Source: Lingula anatina
Taxonomy: Eukaryota; Brachiopoda; Lingulata; Lingulida; Lingulidae
Length of the DNA: 20,930 nt
NCBI RefSeq assembly: GCF_001039355.2
Contig: NW_019773867.1
Coordinates: 8,372-29,301 of the forward strand
Direction of reading: 5' to 3'
Positions 20,130 to 20,930 of this stretch are shown here, one piece after another. The first letter of the stretch is position 1. The number at the start of each line of letters is the position of its first letter. Position numbers and translations under genes: made by a program. The notes beneath the pieces are model-generated. The model searched no databases, was not told where the DNA came from, and saw only the letters and a program-made list of their open reading frames with translations.

Positions 20130-20358
20130 AAAACGCAGGTCAAGTTCGAAAACCAGCATGATCGGGCCATTATAGTAGAAGTTATGCTGTTTTTTCACTT
20201 TTCAGCATATATGCAACCTTGTAAACACATTTTAAGGAAAATCGTTAGGCCTGTTGTCATGAAACTCACAGGAGTGGTCAATCTTACTAAAACGCAGGTT
20301 GAGTTCGAAAATCAGCATAATCGGGGCATTATTTTAGAAGTTATGCTGTTTTTTTCAC
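20130..20358. repeat. Direct repeat pair of about 70 bases
   Basis: Copies at 20130-20198 and 20289-20358 (offset 159) both begin AAAACGCAGGT and end GAAGTTATGCTGTTTTTT(T)CAC, differing at roughly ten positions. They look like two units of a dispersed repeat family placed head-to-tail. Confidence 0.85.
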
Positions 20359-20510
20359 ATTTTCTCAGATTCAACTCTTAGGCATGTAAACAGTCTCATT
20401 ATTGAACTAATAAGATACGTAAAAGTGTTTGTTTGACATTTCCTGCATCTTTACAACATTGTTAGTTGATTATGTAAAAATGATGGTAAACTTGTTATTG
20501 TGTATTGTGT

Positions 20511-20536
20511 AATAAAGTGTCAAAAATGGAAATAAA
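20511..20536 (+). terminator. Candidate distal polyadenylation signals of the transporter
   Basis: Two AATAAA hexamers at 20511-20516 and 20531-20536, about 1.45 kb past the stop codon. Confidence 0.45.
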
Positions 20537-20550
20537 CTCATATCATTGCA

Positions 20551-20930
20551 GTTTGTCAGATTCAATCATTCACTATGTTCAGAATCTCAGAATGGAGGAA
20601 ATTGGACATTTAACACTGTTGTATTGATATTTTCCCATCTCATCAATTTTCTTAGTTGGGCGTATAAAAATGGCAGTAACCTGTTAATTTTGTTTTATGT
20701 TAAAAAAATTGTTAAAAATGAAAAAAAAAAAAACATTTCAGAATAGTGCTGTCTTGTTTACATTTTGGCATTTTCAAGTTGTGACTTTGAAGTTCCATGG
20801 GCCTGAAGACCTTTGCTAGTCACATTTTCTGAATATCCATGATACTTATATTTTATTATTAAAAATTGATGGTCATTATGCTGTTAAACATTATTTAATA
20901 TTGCATCAAAATTTGAAAAAAAAAAAAACT
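20551..20930. other. Sequence with no recognised feature
   Basis: AT-rich DNA with two A tracts (near 20720 and at the right edge). No exon, RNA gene or repeat could be supported. Confidence 0.4.

Larger units (their letters stand above)
19064..20550 (+). other. Transporter 3' untranslated region
   Basis: No coding exon is seen. Polyadenylation signals AATAAA occur at 19847-19852 (followed by TGTGGTATTG, a good T/G element) and at 20511-20516 and 20531-20536. The message may therefore end near 19.87 kb or near 20.55 kb. The stretch holds three separate repeat structures listed on their own. Confidence 0.5.

Noticed and set aside
19965-20381. 138-codon plus-strand frame after the transporter
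   Set aside because: It spans the 28-base palindrome and the two direct repeats; the apparent protein repeat follows from the DNA repeat, and there is no promoter or family match.

Overview
The window comes from a nuclear genome of a non-vertebrate animal. The genes have GT-AG introns, polyadenylation signals, AT-rich introns and intergenic DNA, microsatellites and foldback repeats. A lophotrochozoan or other marine invertebrate is the most natural guess, but nothing here fixes the phylum. Five protein-coding genes can be supported. Layout: (1) 1-3967, minus strand: the first ten coding exons (379 codons, running off the left edge) of exportin-2 (CSE1L/CAS), which recycles importin-alpha out of the nucleus; one intron carries a nested foldback repeat. 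(2) About 5335-5495: a compact divergent promoter between the exportin-2 leader exon and profilin, with two YY1-like ATGGCG motifs. (3) 5666-6064, plus: a canonical 132-residue profilin with an uninterrupted coding region. (4) 8377-8772, plus: a second, strongly diverged and also intronless profilin-like gene that has lost one of the poly-proline-binding tryptophans. (5) 12190-12605, minus: a two-exon gene for a 62-residue secreted cationic six-cysteine peptide of the CS-alpha-beta defensin type. Each exon is too short to show up as a long open reading frame. It has a good TATA box and sits between a CA and a CT microsatellite. (6) 15784-19063, plus: a three-exon gene for a 12-pass major facilitator transporter of the MFSD4 / Na+-dependent glucose transporter 1 type. 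A huge Thr-rich, mucin-like extracellular loop with a furin-like RVKR site is inserted between membrane segments 5 and 6. (7) 19064-20930: its long 3' untranslated region with several inverted and direct repeats, then apparently empty sequence. The genes do not form an operon or one pathway. Exportin-2 and the two profilins are housekeeping or cytoskeletal genes (nuclear transport, actin), the defensin-like gene is probably innate immunity, and the transporter is a plasma-membrane solute carrier. The most notable content is the small defensin-like gene, the mucin-like insert in the transporter, the diverged profilin pair, and several long hairpin-forming repeats (3418-3791, 15177-15296, 19271-19380).
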